A stretch of DNA of 64,000 bases from Caprimulgus europaeus (GCA_907165065.1 OU015538.1:21963165-22027164), one strand, 5' to 3'; positions 33,048-45,800 are shown, counted from the first letter of the stretch. A program made the numbers and translations. The notes: generated by a model from the sequence alone, not told the origin.

Positions 33048-36000
33048 TAGAGTACCAGCTTTTCCACATGAGCAACGGCACAGGGCTGCAGATACTGAGT
33101 GGTAAACTCTACCAAAGGAAACTCTTCTTGCTGTCTGCCTTCTGCTCTGTTAGATGTACCAGTCTCACTGCTTGCTTTAACCCAGGGGAACTGTATAACC
33201 TTCTTGGGCTTTGGCAGATGAGGCCCCAGCAGAAACCCTCAGACAAGTGGTTATCGACCAACTTTCATAGAGCAAATAATTTCCAAGCAGCCTGAAGGAC
33301 CGAGGTGAGGAAGAAAGGATCTGAAGGAATGGGAACACAAATGTCTTTAGCCTGCAAATCAAGGTGTATCTGGGTGCAGTGCTGCTTGCCAATAACACCA
33401 ACGAGGTGTACTCTCAAGTACAGGGTCCTCTGTTAGGACACCCCGTACTGTGAGGGGCCAGGGGCTGTGCTGCAGATGGACGTCCTCTGGCTTTTACAGC
33501 TCAACGGATACCGGCTGTACCTCCTGCTTGTCCTTGAGCCTTTTTTGTTAGAGCATGGTAAAGGGACCACAGAGGCAAGGTTGGTGCCCCAGGAATGTCA
33601 TTTTTGCTCTCAGGCTGGAGCTCACTGGTAGAGGAAGGGCGAATGTACCTGTAGGTGATGCCACCTCTGGTGCCACCCTCTGTTTTTCTCCTGGAAAAGC
33701 AGAATTGGTAGCATTTTATTTTTCACACTGTGGGGGCCAGAGGCATAATACAATAGAGAGAAATTTAAGGCATTTGAATAATGATGAGCAAGAGACCTCC
33801 CTGGATGCAACAGACTGACACTGGTTCACTCTGTGGGACATGAGTCAATCTGTCTGATTACAACAGAGATGTTAATGCTGGCCTGTGTTATGGGGATGCT
33901 CTGAGCCCTCTTGCTTGTAAAATGCCTTGAAAAGTGCTTGATTAGTGCAATGCATTTTCTTTCCCAGGGCAAATACAAAAGGCTTCAAAGGATTTTGTTG
34001 CCTGTGAATTCTGACTTCCTTGGTATTTCACCATCCAGTGCTGTCCTTTTTCTGTTGCTTGCAAAGTTGTGCTTTTTCTCTGATTTAGTTCTGCAGAACA
34101 GGCAGGGGTAGAGTCATGGCCACAGTTTGACTTAGAAGTTTGACTTGGGTTTCCCTTTTAAAGAGGAGAGGACAGGAAGGGGCATCAAGTCAGCCCACAC
34201 CAGACTCCTCTCATGACTTTCCCTCACCACAGCCCCCAAAGCTAATTGTCAGTGTCATGGTGCTGCCTCCACATGCAGAGTCACAAACCTGCAGCCACCA
34301 ACTACTGCAGCAAGAGCCCAGTAAGTCACAGTGCTCCAGGCAGTGACAATTCCAGGCTCTTCCTGGAATGTGCCTTTTGAAGTCTTTTTTTGGCAGGTGG
34401 TTCCTGAGCTGCAAGGCCATACTTTGCATTTCCAAGGTCTTCCTCTCAAGCAGGAGGGCTGAACTGTACTCTCTGTAACGCAAAACCCATCACTTCATTA
34501 GCCCTGGATTTTGTGCAGTTCTGACGAGGAGCCCCCAGACTGTGGGCCTGGTGCTAATGGGGTGCAGGCTTTGCTGCGAGGTGTGTGGTCTGTCACCGCT
34601 GCTTAAACCTACCTCAGGGCATTCCTGAATCTCTGGCAAAAATAAAACAGAAGAAAAGTTCCTTTTTACCCAAGCAGCAGGGCTGCGTGCTTAGATGTTC
34701 CTGCCTTCAGCTGAAGCGCGTTTCCTGCAATTGGCTCTGTTACTCAACATCCCGGTTTGCTTCCCCATTGTTAATCATTTGCATCCTACATGTGCTGGTG
34801 GTGCTGGGGAGCTGCTGCTCTGCTCTGCCCTCCCTGTCTGTCCAAGACCTCCAGGCACTGTCTGTCTGTCCTGCAGGCTTGGCTGGCAGACCAGGGGCGG
34901 GGAGGAGGAATCCCACATGGCCTTAGCAAAGTCAATTTGTTATTGGCTTTTATTAAGTCAGTCAGTGCCGCTGGGAGAGCAGATGAGCGCTGGGTCACGC
35001 AAGCCCTCCTTCACGGGGCTGACTTGGACCCACGTGGCTTTTGTCTCTGCTGCCATGGATCTTCCCTTCCCAGGTGAGCAGCCTAAGAGCAGGTGCCCAA
35101 AGCTTTTCATGGCCTGGGAAGAAGAGCCTTACTTTGAGCTGTAGTGCTCTGAATTACAATGACACTTCTTTGTCAGGACATGAGGTGATTATCAGGCAAG
35201 ATCAGAGTCCCCTGACTGTATTATGAAGGTTTCACAAACAACACAGGTCCTGCAGGGACGGTTGTGCTGCGATGTCAGGATGTGCCGCACTTCCCGGGGT
35301 GGGCAGGAACCGGGAGCCTTACAGCAGCTATGGCAGTGCCAGCCCCATGCCCAGCACTGGGCTCTCAGCTGGGATGTTGGTGCTGTGCTCTCAGACCTGG
35401 CCTGTCCCAGCTGGAGAGGAGGGGAGCTGTGCCCTGGCCAAGGGCAAGAGTGCAGGGACCACGTGGAATGTGTGTGAGGGTCTCTCGTGCTTTGCAGCTG
35501 GAGATCAGCCCCACGGCAGCGCCTCTGCCGCAGCTGGTGCGCGCTGCCGGGAGCCGGCCGTGGAGACGCCCGGCTGGAGCAGCAGCTGCTGGTTGGTGCC
35601 ACTGGTCTCGGGGGTGGCTTGGAACAAAAGAAACGTGAGGAACAGGGAGCTGTGGCCACACTCAGGCAGGGCAGAAGTGTGTGGTGCAAGGTCAGTGCTG
35701 TGTGGGAAGGGAACTGAAAACTCAGCTTCCTCATCCTCACCTCAGCAGATCCAGGCCCAAAACACAGGACATGGTCCTCTCATTTTCCTCCAAGTGCCAT
35801 CCTCACTCATTTTCAATTAGCCTTGTGTTTTATGCAAGCTTTCCTGCCATTATAAGCTCCCAGCTCCAAGCCCCCTCACTGACTATCTAACACCATGATT
35901 TTTCCAACTTTTGATTCCTCCCAAATCTGAGCACTGCTCTGAGGAGGTCTGGGCAGCCTCCTCAGAAGGACTGAAGCCTGGGAGAAGCTGCAACAGGAGT

Positions 36001-36175
36001 CATGACAGGGGCAGCAGATGCCTTGGCTGGAGCAGAAGGTCTGTACCTGTTGTCACTGACTCTTGTTCAGGCAGGAAAATGGCTTTGGTCATAAGCAGTA
36101 GAACAGTGGAAACACAAAAAGCTTCTCCCCAGTGCCAAGGCTGTTGTTTCTCCCTATGCAGTGTGTGAATATTTT

Positions 36176-36235
36176 TTTATTTATACTTTTGGCATGTTTG
36201 GTAATAAAACCTGTTGGAAACAGAACATTTTTATT
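36176..36235. terminator. Candidate bidirectional polyadenylation region
   Basis: AATAAA on the + strand at 36203-36208 is flanked by AATAAA on the - strand at 36176-36181 and 36230-36235 (seen as TTTATT). The site lies between the + strand VSIG4 pair and - strand miR-223, where two convergent transcripts would need to end. Function is inferred from position only. Confidence 0.35.
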
Positions 36236-37799
36236 CTGAAAGTCACAGTGATACACCACAGCAAAGCCCTCTGTCAAAGAAGAGAACTTCTCCTTTCCTT
36301 GTGCTGGTCACTCACCCGGTGATGTGACTCATCTGCTGAGCACCAGCTCCTGCTCCAGCGCAGAAGGGAAACCTCAGCTTCTGCTCTGACACTGCACCGC
36401 CTCCAGAAACCGCAGGATTTCTTGTGGCCAGCACAATGTCATGAGACTTGCAGCTCCTCCTGCTTCAGAGCAACTGAAGTGCACATACAACAGAGGGGAC
36501 CTGATGGGTTTTACACTTGTGGCGTTTGCCCTGCCCTTCAGGGCCCCTCTGAACCGCTGCTCCCAAGAGGGAGAAGGGAGAGGAAGTTCCAAAGAGATTT
36601 GTCCCACCATAATTTGGTACTTGTTCTTGGATGGGAGGAAGGGATTAACTTTCTTCCCCTTCCTCCCAGCCATCTAGAAGGAATTAGGGCCTGGGGTGGG
36701 GGAAGGTTGTTTTTTAAAAAGCAGAGGGGTGAACTCTACTGCAAGTAAAAACTGGAAATGCATGAGAAAACAATGATGAAGAGCATAAAGGAACACTTGG
36801 CTAGCTGTGGCGCAGAAGAGTTTAGGTCTGTTGAATCCTTGAAGTCTGTGATGGCAGAAGGGGTTGGAGTTGACACAGCTGCCTGCTGCATTAAGGATCC
36901 ACTGGGGACAAAACAAACTCTGAAATAACAGACTTTGTTCTCTTTTGAAGCTGACCTCAGTGATAAAGATCAGGGTGATGCCTGTGAGTCATGAGTAGGT
37001 GTTTGAGAGAGACCTCGGGGGTGTGAGTCATAAGGAGCAGGACCACGTTTGTCCGTCAGTGCACAGTAAGCCCTACTGATAGAACCTATCCAAAAAGCAG
37101 AACACAACTTGCTTAGGTCAATGACAGATATTCATAGGTCCCACCTTTGTACAAACTCCAACTTCTTCAAAATATTTAGCAAGAAATAGTTGCAACAAAG
37201 AGCCCAAAAACCTAAAGCCTATCAATATTCCCAAATATTGCAAAAATTCCTGGTGGTGCTGTCTTAAAACAAGTCAGCAGGGTCTTAGGATTTTTTCTCA
37301 GTTTCTGAGTTTTCAGCATTAAATACTTTCAGTTTGATTTGTCAAACTGGGCTGGGCACTCCCCATCTGTCACTCCCCCCACCCTGAGATATCTCAAGCT
37401 GCAGATCTGATATGCTGCAAGTCAATTATTAAAAACGCTTACCAATCATTAGATTTCCAAGTGGGATGATTTAGAGGGAATTACTTTAACTAAATAGCAG
37501 AAATGCAAGAAAAACAATAAGCAACCAAGTGCTGACTAGGAATAACCATGCAAAAACAAGGAGTCTTCTCCAAACAACAAGGCTTCAAAGAGAAGCGATG
37601 GACTCCATAGCCTCATTTAAAACCAGATTGAGCAAACGTGCATTTTTCCCATTGGCTAATGGGATAGAGTTAATCAGCAGCCTCATTAGTTTGTATTCCA
37701 ACTTCAAATAAAAAAAGATTCCTACATGTCCAAAGAAAAGATTCTGTACCGTGGATAATGCTGCCTTTAACCATGATGGTGTGATTATCATTGCCAGAA

Positions 37800-37840
37800 T
37801 CCGTGTCAGCTGAGCAGGACTATTAATTAACAGCTGGCTC
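37800..37840. promoter_or_regulatory. E-box / TTAATTAA / E-box cluster
   Basis: CAGCTG occurs at 37807-37812 and 37831-37836, and TTAATTAA at 37823-37830 abuts the second E-box. It is inside an AT-rich block of unusually ordered sequence (37.4-37.85 kb), some 330 bp beyond the 3' end of the miR-223 hairpin. It could be an enhancer core; no conservation data are available. Confidence 0.3.
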
Positions 37841-38167
37841 GTTAATGCTGTGGAAGAGAACAGCATTGTCTTTGGCTGCAAAGGATAAAGAGCCAGGGAT
37901 GAATTCTCTGCTTTCAGACGCAGAGGAACTGTACCAGCACCACTTCTGCATAGCTTTGCCATTAGGAGGAATAGCCCGAGAGGTGCTGCCGAAATTGGGG
38001 TGGAAGGGAAACCTGACAGCAGGGGCTCAGAGCCGAGCAATGACGGGAGGGGTGGTTCAGTACCTCAGGGGGCTCCGGAGAGCAGCGGAACACAGACTGG
38101 GAGGCTCCCGCCCGAGGGGAGGATGGAGCCAGCGCCCTCGGTGTGCTGCCACGTCCGTCGCTCAGCA

Positions 38168-38258
38168 AATGCCTCACTTGGGGTATTTGACAAACTGACA
38201 CTCTGCACACTGAGTGTCGAACTCAGCTTGTCAAATACACGCAGTGCTGCACTGCAGC
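38168..38258 (-). ncRNA. MIR223: miR-223 precursor hairpin
   Basis: On the - strand the sequence folds into a stem with both mature miR-223 arms. The 5p arm is at 38220-38241 (starting CGTGTATTTGACAAGCTGAG) and the 3p arm at 38180-38200 (TGTCAGTTTGTCAAATACCC plus one C), with seed GTCAGTT intact. The terminal loop at 38201-38219 differs from the human hairpin, as expected. miR-223 is a myeloid-enriched microRNA that regulates granulocyte and macrophage differentiation and inflammatory output. In human, MIR223 lies close to the 3' end of VSIG4 in convergent orientation on Xq12; the same arrangement here confirms identity. The primary transcript should enter from higher coordinates. I see no second hairpin nearby. 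Confidence 0.97.
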
Positions 38259-41200
38259 TCGCGGGGGTGTCACTGAGGTCTTCGCTGGAGTGCCATCCTG
38301 GGAAACGGGGAGGGAAAAGAAGGGCCAAAGCTGCTGTTAACTTCAGAGACTTTTTCCAGTTAGCAAAACCCATCATTATCCCCCCGCATTTCCCCCACTA
38401 AAGCTTTTCTTTGAGTGAGAGAGAACCACACAAGCAGGTACTGCCTTCTGTTAAGGAAAATGTCTGCTATATTAATTCAAAGTCTGAGGGTCTATGGAGC
38501 TGAAAATCATGCTGAGAGCTCCAGGCTAACCTTCTGCCTTCACTACAAGCTACACTGATAGCTTGAAATACTGACAAAGTGTCCATGCAAACACTCAGCC
38601 ATGCTGTTTGCGTACAACATCATGAATGTCTCTCTAGACACAAATTCTAGACAAGGAACCACAGAGCATATGGCAGTGGAGTAATTTTGCATTGGACAGA
38701 GATAAAGGCATGATAATCTAACAGACTTTTCACAACTTTCATTTGTTCAGGCTTCTCACATTTAATTTCCTTTATTTGTGTCCCTGTGGTAATTTTGCAT
38801 TCAAGTGGTCATGCACACCCATGTGTCCTCATATCATAAGGTCCTTCAGCCAAGTGCCTATTGTGAATATTGCAGTTGTAACCAGTCTGACAGATCCCAA
38901 GAACCTGGGATAGGGCCTCTGCATTTACCACAGGTTGGTGGCTCCATGCATGCCAAGGACAAAAGTTCTATTGGCAGGAATAGGCTCAGGGTTTTACTGC
39001 TTACTGTACCACTGATAGCTAAAATCGATTTTTTTTTTTTCCCTAGATCTGAAAAGGCCCCTTTTCACGCCTGTCTGAAAAAGAGGTACAGCTCTGTCCC
39101 TGGACATACACCAGGGGTTCATTGTTGACTCTGCTGGAGACAAGGTCAGCTGCCAGCACTGTCTCAAAGTCCAGTGCCATATGTGTTAGCTTTCGCAAAA
39201 AAAAAAAGAAAAAAAAAATTTCTTATCCCTGAAAACTCCAGTCCCCACCAGCAGGAAGCTGCACTTCAGGCAGCATCGCTGTAAGGATCGTGATGCAAAA
39301 TGAAAAGCAAACTGCCATGCAGGGAAACAATGAACTTCTTTGGGAATGAAGTGAAACTTTCTCTTCTGTTGGCAAACTCACCCTCCTCTGCTTCATTTCC
39401 AGCACACAGAAAAAGCCTCTCCTGCAATAAATGGAGCTTTCCCCTGACAAATCCAGCCTCTATGGGTGGACATACCCTCCCTCCCCACTATTCCTCTGCA
39501 CAAAGAACAAAAGATGCTGTTGGTTCCCCTATTCTTTTAACAAGAGTGCACATTAAATGCAGAAATGCACTTTAAGAAAATTAAATAACACACACAAGAG
39601 AAGATATTGCCAAGTATTGCTGTGCTCTGTGTCCTTCTCAGATAGTGATCATTCAGAATTTCTGACTAAAACCAGATTTGAAATTCTGATACCGTGCAAC
39701 TCTCCTGGAAAAATCCACCATGGCTCCTAACCCACACCCATTCTGCACACACTATCTTCATATCATTCACATTCTCTGCAGCCCAGCCCCAAACATAGCT
39801 GAGTTTTAAGCACGGTGCTTTTAGCTTCCTTCCCAGTCCCCCAGTTTTAATTTCACATGACTAGCAGCACCAGTTTGCAGGAAAGCAGCTGTGGTATTTT
39901 TAATATCAAAATGAAAAACTAGAATTGATATGTTAGTTATATTTTGGGAGGTAGACAGATAAAGACTGTTTACCTAAAAGCAGAATTCAGCTGAAGTATA
40001 TTAACAGCATCATACAGTGGGCAATTTATTAACCCTTTTCTGTCTCTGACTTCTGGGACTCTATTTTATACAGATGATGATAGAATCCGATCTAATATTG
40101 CACATACAGAAATATACCTGGAAAGGGCAAGTTTTTTCAGGTGAAAGCAGAAAACAAAATATGGTAATGTCAGATACATATTCTTTATATGTGCTCTGAA
40201 ACCAGCAGGGAGTGAAATAAGACTTAACAGCAAGGGAACAGCTACAGCTTTAAAGATAAAATCAGTTTCTAGACTGGGTTACTGAAGAGGCTTTGCAATT
40301 CTCACATTCCTCCTGCCCTCCTGCACATAGGCCTTTGGCGAGATGTGGATTGTGAACAGTTCTTCGTCCTGGCTTCTAATTCAGGATGAATTTCAACATA
40401 AAAAGCAGTATGTTGCAAGGGATGGGTGCTCTCTGTCTGAAAATGATTTTCAGTGAGAGTTAGACACCACATACTAATGAGAGCAGAGGGGTAAAAGAAA
40501 AATGAACCTCTCGTCCCCAAAAGGACTCTCGGCCATGTCAAAGTGTGATGGGGAGGCCATACAAAGAAAGACTGAGGGGGCTCTGCAGCAGGTATCAGTG
40601 ACCAGACTTCCCTCAACTTCACAGTGATTCCTTGTTAGGAAGGAATTCCTCGTGGAAGATCCAGCCTTGAGAGGGAGGGGGGAAAAAAAAAAATTAAAAA
40701 GTACTGCTTCTGCAATTGCAGCTTAAAATAATCCCCCATTGTGGCTTTCTGAGGGGAAAAACAACCACTTGAAATGTCGCTGTGAGCGACAGATAAGAGG
40801 AGGGTACACAGTGGAGATAATTCTATCAGCAGATGGGAATGGAGCTCGCTGCCCCACCCTGCACCGATAGTATCTGATCTGAATGGATTTGTCACTGCCA
40901 GAGCTTCTGGTTTCAGGCTGAGATGGGTATATCCAAGTAAAAGCTCAGTGTCATAAAACAGACTGAGCAATCCACTGCATACTCTGAGGGGAAAACAGAA
41001 AGAGGATTTCTTCCTGCATTCTTTAGTCAGTCCCTTATCAAGTCACAAGAAGTTCCCCTCCAAGTCGCATGTCATCTCTCAGGTATGCTTACAGGGCTGT
41101 CAGACTGTTTTGCAACTTGTGATGAAAAAAATTCAAAGTAAAATTATTGGATAGAGAACTCTCAACCTCGTAATAGCATGCATAAAATCATGGCTGCACG

Positions 41201-42400
41201 GTTTCACGCGCTGAGCAGCACTGCCACTAGATGCAGGCTGCAGCCATTTCAAGACATGCACTTATTAGGCAGGGTTTGAACTGGAATAAAGGTCCTCTCT
41301 GTTTTTCACTTAGTGAAACCCAGATCACAGCCAGGATTTAAAGCAAGAATCCCCACACATCTGTGGGCAACAGACTCTGCTGAACCCCTGGTCATCAGTA
41401 ACCTTGGAGCACGCTTCCCTAGGAGCTGGAAGCCTTTGTTATACCGAACTCAGGTGAAGCTTTGCTCAGGGAAGACTTCCACAGGATGCTGTCCTGCTCC
41501 ATATAGGACCTTCCTGTGCTCCCAGCCTTGCAGCTGACACTGCTGAGAGCTTTGCCTGGCAAACGCTGGAATGTTTGGCTCAGTAAGGTTGGTCTCATCT
41601 ATCAGGCAGGCTCCAGCAAAGCCTGGAGCTGCAGCCCAAAGGGCATGCTTCAGCGCAGGCAAGCGGGGCCGTATGCCCAAGCACAGTTCTCTGTAGCACA
41701 TCTGCTGACTTGGATGAGACAGTTAAAAATGGAGCAAGAGGCCAAATTGTGCAGCCAGTTAATTAATAACTCCTGCTCCTTAGCTGGCAGGTGCCAAAGC
41801 AGCTCCATAGCTGTCTGCCCTGCTGCAGGGAGTAAGGCTAAGGATGCTATTGCTGCTGCCAAGGCCATGCTCCACTTTCCAGGAGGGCTCACATGGGCAA
41901 GGAGGGAGCCTTCTCCGTGGCATACGAATCACTTGTTCCCCAGCACGAGCTCTGCAGCAGCAGCAGCACAGGGAACAGCTTTGGTGACACACTTGTCCCC
42001 ACCCTCATTAAAACAAGGAGGTGTCAGGCAGGAGGTGATGTCCTCTCCCTCCGGCTCTAGATCGAAGGGAGGTCCCTTGCCACCTCACCTCAGGCTTCCA
42101 GCTCTCTTCGGGCTGCAGTTTACCGGGCAGTGTGGTGAGCAGCTGCCCCATCCTAAGGAAAGCTCCTGGAACCTGTGATCTGGCAAATACAGCAGTTGTC
42201 CCAGCTTTGGAGAGGATCTAAATGAGAGAAAGGCCAAAGTACTCCAGTGAGGACTATCCCCAAGCAACTGCAGGAAGCATAAAACCAGCCACGTGCTCCC
42301 ACTGCCACCATCCTGCCACCCTCTCACCCCAGCAACCTTGCAGCCCTGCGTACACTGATCTTTTTCCTTGCTTTTATCGTAAGACTAAAAGCTGCCTCCT
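38259..42400. other. Region upstream of miR-223; no coding gene seen
   Basis: This is the 4 kb that the primary miR-223 transcript and its proximal regulatory DNA should occupy, on the - strand. It is mostly AT-rich with poly(A/T) runs near 39020, 39200 and 40680. A C/EBP-like TTTTGCGAAA occurs on the - strand at about 39190. No exon of a protein-coding gene was recognised. Confidence 0.5.
40740..40810. promoter_or_regulatory. Candidate haematopoietic factor cluster upstream of miR-223
   Basis: Within about 70 bp are GAGGGGAAAA, a RUNX-like AACCACT, a perfect inverted repeat TGTCGCT-GTG-AGCGACA, a GATA site AGATAA at 40791 and a PU.1-like AGAGGAGG. It lies about 2.5 kb upstream of the hairpin in the transcriptional sense. 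PU.1, C/EBP and RUNX1 are known regulators of mammalian miR-223. Short motifs occur by chance, so this is a weak call. Confidence 0.25.
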
Positions 42401-42539
42401 TGCTCAGCCCAAGCTGCACACCCCCTCTGCCTAGCCCTGCTTCACAAACTTCTACTCCGTCTTGTCCTGCGAGTCCCAACTTCCCCTTTAAATTTGCTCC
42501 AAAAAGTGAAACCCAAAGTACTCTGCCCCTGCAGAGAAA

Positions 42540-42800
42540 TATGCCCCGCTTCCAGCAAGAAACCGAGCAGTTTCATACCGCGTACCCCGACGCCCTCCCG
42601 TGCCCTCCCGTGCTGACTGCTCGCCTGGGCCGCCCCACGCTCCCCTCCCGGTGCTGCCCCGCGGCAGCCGAATGCCGCCCTCCCTCCGCCCGCGCCGCCG
42701 GGCATCACCGACACCGCGCAGGTGCCCGCGTGCCGCGGCCTCCCAAGGCACACGGCTGGCACCCGCCAAGCTGCCCCGCTCCTGACACCAGGCTTCATGC
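42540..42800. promoter_or_regulatory. CpG island about 4.4 kb upstream of miR-223
   Basis: The stretch has closely spaced CG dinucleotides (CCGCGTACCCCGACGCC, GCCGCCCTCCCTCCGCCCGC, CGACACCGCGCAGG) in otherwise CG-poor DNA. It overlaps unrelated long open frames on both strands, as expected of GC-rich DNA rather than a gene. Position relative to miR-223 makes it a candidate promoter for the primary transcript on the - strand; no transcript data support this yet. Confidence 0.45.
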
Positions 42801-45800
42801 CCCAAATCCTGGGGAGATTTTCCCAGAGCACCCAAGAGCAAACCGTCCTCTCCCGGCAGGCAGCCGTTCATGGCAAAACCTGCTCCACAGGAGGGCCCAG
42901 GGGACAAGCCGGCCCCGCTGGGTGACCCTCCGGCAGCAGGCAGACCCAGCTGAGGCTGGGGACGTCCAAAAGTGGATCCAGACCCCGGGCCTGGGTTGCT
43001 GCATGTACAAAAGGCAAGGTGGCAGCCACAGTCCCCGCTGCCCTACAGCTCGGGGCATGGAGCCCATCGCACCTGCAAGGTGCTGTTCCAGCAAACACCT
43101 CAGCGAGGAGGTTGAGGGTTTTGGAGACGGCTGCAAGAATGGCTCGTGAAGCCAAGAACCACAAATGCTGCAACCAGCACCTCATGGTTCACGCAAAAGC
43201 ACCTGGGAAGGGCCCAATAAACCCCCCGTTACCTGGAGGCCACCAGCCACACACCCTCCCACAGCCCCCACACACTTGAGTGCTCCAGCCCCAGCGCGTT
43301 GGACTCTGTCCCCACCGCTGCTGGCACCCAACACCCAAGGGTGGGAAGCGGGGCGCGCAGGAAACCTTTGTCTGCCGTCCTGAAGCCAGCGGGACAGTGA
43401 GAAAAGGAGCTGAAGAGCGCATTTGCCCCTGGCTGGGACACCGTCTCTCCCTCGTAAAACCCTCCTCCATCCCGCAACTTCCCCTTCTCTTCGTGCGCTG
43501 CCTCATCTATGACTAATTTAGATCAAAATCTCCCTGCTGCCAGCAGCTCCTCCGTAGCGTGTGCAAGCACGCTCACCTGCCTCCTGGCAGGGCTACGTAC
43601 ACCTCGCTCTTGCTATTAACTGTAATTCATCTTCATCAATGAATCACAGTCCCTGGCTGGAACTGGTGGCATTCGCACCCCTAACCTACCCTCACCAAAG
43701 CACACCCGGCCCATCACCACTGCCGTTACCCTGAAGGGAGATACCAAAAACCTCTTCCAATTCAGGCAGACATGCTCCCAGTGCCCAGGGGAGGCTGTCC
43801 AAACCCGAGCTGGCTTTGGTCCCACAAAAGCTCAAGGTGTAGCGTGGGGCGGGAGATCAGCTTTCTGCACTGCCAGGAATGCAGACACCCCTGGGTCTCG
43901 GTGTCCCAACCCCTGTGGTCCTCCAGGACCTCCTGGAGCAGAAACAGAAGGTCATTCCTGAGGGACTAATCCTCCCCCATCCCCAGACACCTCTTCTGCC
44001 AGGCAGGACGGGGAGCTGGCACCTACCGTGCTGAGCCAACCCGGCCTCAGGCGGACAGGGCCGGCGTGGCGTGGGGCCGGCGTGGCGTGGGGCCGGAGGA
44101 GCGCGGTGGGGGCACAGCCCAGGCACACAGCTCGTTTTTGAAGGGGCCGCTCCTCCTTCGAGAGGAAGCTGAGAATGGGGAAGATAAGGCTGAGGTTAGA
44201 TAACAGGAAATGTCTGGATGTGAGTGACAACACGTCCAGGTTGTGAAAGCGGCTCTCCCCGTCCTGCAGCTGGGGCACAAAGCTCACAAGCGGGGCGAGA
44301 GGCGGCTGGTGGAGGGCAGGCACCTCGTGCTTGCACCCCACGCAGCCATGTCACCTCAGCAGGCCCAGGCCACATGGAGCTGGTGGCCGCCCTCCCCATG
44401 CCCAAGCTGAAGGCAGCACAGGGCAGGTCACCAGGGAAGCTGTGCCATCGGCCACACCGGCTGCCCCGAGTCTGCCCACTGCTTGGCCACCCGGCCCATG
44501 GCAGTCAGGCCCCACGTCGGCAGCTGGGGAGAACCCGAGGAGCCATGGGGAGGGCTGTGGAGGCAGAAACCACCAGAAAGGCTTTGGCTCAGGAGCCAGG
44601 CTCGTTCCTGTGCTCTGCCCAGAGGGATCTTGTACCCCTCCGGCTGAGTGAGGAGCTGGGAACAGAGCTCTGCTCGCAGGGGAGAGCTGACTCTCCAGCC
44701 GGTGCAGGCAGTTTTGCTTCAAAAGGTCCCCCGCAGGGTTCAGCTCCCTTTCGAATGCACGGATGTGGGATGTGGCAGCAGTGCCTCTGTTCTGTTCCCT
44801 GGCCCTTGCATGGGCAGACTGGCTTCACTTTCCCAGTCATAGCACCTGACAGAAGAGCCAGCACTGGTCCCTCCGCATGCCCATCAGCCTCAGCAGAGTC
44901 CCTGTCTCTGGAGCAGCTTGACATCCACAGCATTCATGCAGAGTTATAACTTTGTTCAGAGTTACAACCAAAGCAAGTTCCACTGTTTCTCACCTCCTTT
45001 TCTCTCCTGAACCACCTGCAATACAAGGTGCTCTAAGGTACACACCTTGTCCCCTCTCAGTGCTACCTTCATCTAACACGTCTGGAAGCGAGACTCGTCG
45101 ACACAGCCCTGGAAACAGAGGCCGGGGAGCTGACAGTGCTCAAGTTAGCAGTGCAATTAGCAGTGCAGGAGCCAAACAGATTCAAGTGAAAGCAGGAATT
45201 TTAGAGCCATTCCCAGGCTCTCTAGGCCAGCATGGTGCATGGCATATTTTGCAAGGCCAGACCTCATTAAAAATATGTCAATCCGTGTCTGTGTTATCCC
45301 AAGTACGTCTGCAATCAGCTAGCCATGCCAGTGTGATAGAGACTTTGGGATCCTTCTTGTAGGACTGGTTTTCTTGGTCCCAGCAGTTGGCTTCTGTCTT
45401 TCCTTTCCAGTTTTTGCCTCTCAGGTTTTCCTTTGCTAGCTTCCCCACTACTGTCCAGCTCTGCAGTCAAACTGCACGCAGATCGCCTAGTCCTTGCTGC
45501 TGGGGTCTGCATTAATTCAGCAGCTTTCAGTTACGTTATCAGCATGCTTGGGCTGCAGCCACATGTTTTATTACGTTCCTGCAGCTCTGTCCAAACCCCT
45601 GATCTGGAAAACTCTTACTCTTGCCACCAAGTAACTGTGTACACTGATCTCCCTGGAAGTGCTCACAAGCTACTCCTTGTAGTAAACGCTACTACACTAG
45701 CAGACACTAGTGAGGCCAACCTTCCTGCTAAAAGCAAACCCTGGCCCTTGTGCCTGAGGGATAGTTAGATAATGAGGAATACAGTTACTGTCCAGTTCCT

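Larger units (their letters stand above)
33048..38164. other. 3'-UTR of VSIG4 copy 2 and spacer to miR-223
   Basis: No coding exon was recognised. Several unrelated open frames of 60-180 residues at 34.6-35.8 kb overlap on both strands in GC-richer DNA and show no domain. AATAAA occurs at 34641-34646 and 36203-36208 on the + strand. An AT-rich block at about 37.4-37.85 kb looks like a conserved non-coding element. Confidence 0.5.

Noticed and set aside
42400..43149. A 249-residue open frame in GC-rich DNA.
   Set aside because: It is Pro/Ala/Arg-rich, covered by frames on both strands and without conserved motif or exon structure; better explained by the CpG island.
44224..44949. A 241-residue open frame.
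   Set aside because: It shows no domain or signal sequence and no splice context; stop codons are rare here because the DNA is GC-rich.
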